From: a bacterium
GTDB taxonomy: Bacteria; Babelota; Babeliae; Babelales; Chromulinivoraceae
Reading direction: 5' to 3'
DNA: 6,886 nucleotides
Assembly: GCA_947377595.1 (NCBI GenBank)
Contig: CANCGK010000051.1
Coordinates: 1 to 6,886, forward strand
Shown: one piece after another, positions 4,841-6,886 of the stretch
How the letters are laid out: the number at the start of each line of letters is the position of its first letter
Numbering within the stretch: position 1 is the first letter of the stretch
Program-made: the position numbers and the translations under genes
The notes under the pieces: generated by a model
Databases searched by the model: none
Seen by the model: the letters and a program-made list of their open reading frames with translations, nothing else
What the model was told of the DNA's origin: nothing

Positions 4841-6808
4841 ATGAAAAAAGTTATAGCCCTCGGGTTAGCAGCGATTTTCTCAGCTTCAGCAATGCGTGCT
4901 GATCAACAAAACTGGAATACCGCAAATACCTTCTTACACTTCGAAACTCCGTTCCAAACAGCTTCTCCAGAACGTGTTGCACTTTTCAACACAGAAGATC
5001 TTCGTACAAAACACAGAGCTTCTCACAATGGCGATGTTCAATTCGTCGTATTTGGTAACCAAAATACAAACCAATCTGATGCTGCTGCATACTACATGCC
5101 AGGCGGTGCAGAAAGTTTAACATTTAATGCAAGTATCGATGCAAACAACGAAGGTACAAATTCTGTTGTAACATACTGGCAAGGTGTGCAAGGTGCAGTA
5201 ACTCAAGCGCAAGTAAGTCAAGGTAATTTTTTAAATATTGCTCGTGCAACATCTTCTTCTGCTGCAACTGATTTAAGCATTCAAAGCGATCCAGCAGGAA
5301 TTCCAGTTTTAAACAATCTTGGTTTTGTAAGCAATGCAACTGGACCTGTATACTCAGCATTAACTAATAATGTTGGCGGTGCTGTTGTTGCTGGTGATTT
5401 TGTTGTTGGCACAGGTGTTACTGGTGAATATGCACCGTTTGATTTAACAGGCTTAAGCGGTTTAATTAATAATCAACAAGCTGTTATTGGTGAATTCCAA
5501 ATTGATACAAATAAAAATATCAACATTATGCGTCCTTGGAACTTTGGTGTTGGTTATGCTCCAAATGTTCAATTTGGATCTCCTGTTTCTGAATCTGCAT
5601 TTGTTAGCGCAATTACTCCAGAATTAAAACGTTCTTTCTGGGCAATTGGTGCAACTTGGAAACAACTTTTATCTGATCATAATGATAAAGGCTTCTTCCT
5701 TGAATTATCAACTGCATTGCAACAAGTTACTATGAACATGAATTTAAACGAAAATGTAGTTGTTCCACTAGTTGCTGCTCCACAAGGTTCTGATGAAACT
5801 TGGGCTGCATCATGGGCAACTTATGATACAGGCGACCTCGTTGCTCCACAAACAATGACCGAAGCTTTTGCACAAGAAGCATGGTTGTACGGTAAAGTTG
5901 ATGGTGCACAAAGTGTCACACGTCTTGCAGATATCGAATTGAAATTGGGTTACCAATTTATCTGTGAAGAAAACGTTATGTCAAACATGTTTGCAGGTAT
6001 CGTGATTCCAACAGGTAACAAAGCTAAATCAGAATTTTTAGCAGAACCAATCGTTGGTAACGGCTTCCACTTTGCAATTATGCTTGGTGGTACACAAGAA
6101 ATTCAATTAGACATGGGCAGCAAAACAAGATGGTCAATGCGTTCTGACACAAGTTTCCGTTATTTATTCCAAAATACACAAGTACGTTCATTTGACACTA
6201 TGAGCAATGGTCAATGGTCACGTTACATGATGGTATGGCCAAATTACGAAGCAGAACAAGTAAATGGTGAAGTTGGTCAAGGTTCTCAATTACGTAATTA
6301 TACTCCTGGTATTAACGTATTTACTCAAGAAATGCATGTAACGCCTCGTGCACAAGCTCGTATTAACGAAGCTATTGTTCTAGAACATGGTAGCTTAAAA
6401 GCTGAATTTGGTTGGAACATGATGATTCGTCAAGCTGAAGAAGTATCTTTAGTTAATGATTGGGTTAATGATTCTGTAGCGTTTGTTGATGCTTCAAACA
6501 ATTCAACATCTTTATATAATCAAACACGTACTATCTACAATGATTCTTACCAATCAACTCCTGTAGCAGTAGCTGCTGGCGATAGTCAACCATTCTATAA
6601 CTATGCTTCAATTTCTGCATCTGATCTTAATTTAGATTCAGCAGCATCACCAGCAGTGTACACAAATACTCCATACCTAGCTCTTGGTTATGCATTTAAC
6701 GAAGAAAAATCAAGCGTATTTAGTATTGGTGTTTCTTACGAATTGTCTGCAACAAATGGTTATATCAATGATTGGATGCTTTGGGGTAAATTCGGATTTA
6801 CATTCTAA
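4841..6808 (+). CDS. Large beta-barrel outer membrane protein, porin-like, function unassigned
   Basis: The product has 655 residues. MKKVIALGLAAIFSASA is a signal peptide, with likely cleavage after Ala17 (Ala-Ser-Ala) or Ala20. The mature protein is rich in Asn, Gln, Gly, Ala, Ser and aromatics, with one Cys (Cys375). It has alternating polar/hydrophobic stretches typical of barrel strands, for example 362-373, 383-390, 408-417, 428-443, 518-529, 611-618 and 625-634. The last segment (645-655, WMLWGKFGFTF) alternates and ends in Phe, as in the C-terminal strand recognised by the BAM machinery. Residues about 100-220 are Gly/Ser/Thr/Val-rich and may form an exposed region. The segment with IPTGNK (389-394) and EPIVGNGFHF (402-411) looks like a conserved family motif, but I cannot name the family. 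Of 18 Arg codons 16 are CGT, and the GC content is higher than in the upstream secreted-protein genes, consistent with high expression. It may be a porin or major surface protein. The next gene starts 36 bp downstream with no terminator between them. Confidence 0.82.
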   Translation: MKKVIALGLAAIFSASAMRADQQNWNTANTFLHFETPFQTASPERVALFNTEDLRTKHRASHNGDVQFVVFGNQNTNQSDAAAYYMPGGAESLTFNASIDANNEGTNSVVTYWQGVQGAVTQAQVSQGNFLNIARATSSSAATDLSIQSDPAGIPVLNNLGFVSNATGPVYSALTNNVGGAVVAGDFVVGTGVTGEYAPFDLTGLSGLINNQQAVIGEFQIDTNKNINIMRPWNFGVGYAPNVQFGSPVSESAFVSAITPELKRSFWAIGATWKQLLSDHNDKGFFLELSTALQQVTMNMNLNENVVVPLVAAPQGSDETWAASWATYDTGDLVAPQTMTEAFAQEAWLYGKVDGAQSVTRLADIELKLGYQFICEENVMSNMFAGIVIPTGNKAKSEFLAEPIVGNGFHFAIMLGGTQEIQLDMGSKTRWSMRSDTSFRYLFQNTQVRSFDTMSNGQWSRYMMVWPNYEAEQVNGEVGQGSQLRNYTPGINVFTQEMHVTPRAQARINEAIVLEHGSLKAEFGWNMMIRQAEEVSLVNDWVNDSVAFVDASNNSTSLYNQTRTIYNDSYQSTPVAVAAGDSQPFYNYASISASDLNLDSAASPAVYTNTPYLALGYAFNEEKSSVFSIGVSYELSATNGYINDWMLWGKFGFTF

Positions 6809-6844
6809 GCTGAATAAAATCATTTAAAAAGGAAAATAAGAATT

Positions 6845-6886
6845 ATGAAAACAACAAAAAAAATCCTTCTTGCAGTAGGGCTTTTG
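6845..6886 (+). CDS. Start of another exported protein (partial)
   Basis: Fourteen codons are present, MKTTKKILLAVGLL, the basic start and hydrophobic core of a signal peptide; the gene runs off the right edge. AAGGA at 6829-6833 lies 11 bases upstream of the ATG. The 36-bp gap after the outer membrane protein gene has no hairpin, so cotranscription is likely. The similar start suggests a second envelope protein, perhaps a tandem paralog of the barrel protein, but the visible residues cannot show this. Confidence 0.7.
   Translation, partial: MKTTKKILLAVGLL

Noticed and set aside
4896..5360. Short open frames (4896-5120 plus, 5124-5360 minus) inside the outer membrane protein gene
   Set aside because: Both lie within the convincing 655-codon frame and have no features of their own.
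1..6886. CRISPR array, insertion sequence, tRNA or rRNA gene
   Set aside because: No regularly spaced repeats, transposase motifs, terminal inverted repeats with target duplications, or tRNA/rRNA signatures were seen on either strand.

Overview
The window is AT-rich and gene-dense. It uses the standard code: no in-frame UGA appears, and stops are mostly TAA. It comes from a diderm bacterium, because one gene encodes a signal-peptide-bearing beta-barrel outer membrane protein ending in Phe. Low GC, many small secreted proteins of no recognisable family, and the style of the large barrel protein resemble host-associated Candidatus Dependentiae (TM6/Babela-like). That placement is inference from general resemblance, not from a database match.

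Layout, left to right. On the minus strand at the left edge are triosephosphate isomerase (tpiA) and, 36 bp downstream of it, the first codons of another gene that by position may be secG. Divergent from tpiA is a plus-strand set of three genes for exported proteins of unknown function. The first two (873-1637 and 1641-2375, 3 bp apart) are diverged tandem paralogs. The third (2447-3247) has a signal peptide, about 127 residues of Thr/Pro/Ala-rich low-complexity sequence, and a compact C-terminal domain. A long hairpin (3258-3314), likely a terminator working in both directions, separates this set from the convergent minus-strand hisS (histidyl-tRNA synthetase). A 242-bp intergenic region follows, holding the hisS extended -10, a perfect 26-bp dyad and an isolated AGGAGG. 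It leads into a 655-aa, probably highly expressed outer membrane protein and, 36 bp later, the start of another exported protein in the same direction.

How the genes relate. tpiA and hisS are housekeeping genes with intact catalytic motifs. The TpiA sequence has lost several normally conserved charged residues in the dimer interface and around loop 6. The accessory content is all envelope-directed or exported: the paralog pair, the Thr/Pro-rich protein, the barrel protein and the partial gene at the right edge. No CRISPR array, insertion sequence, tRNA or rRNA was seen. The best candidates for undescribed biology are the paralog pair plus the Thr/Pro-rich protein, and the unusual leader of the outer membrane protein gene.
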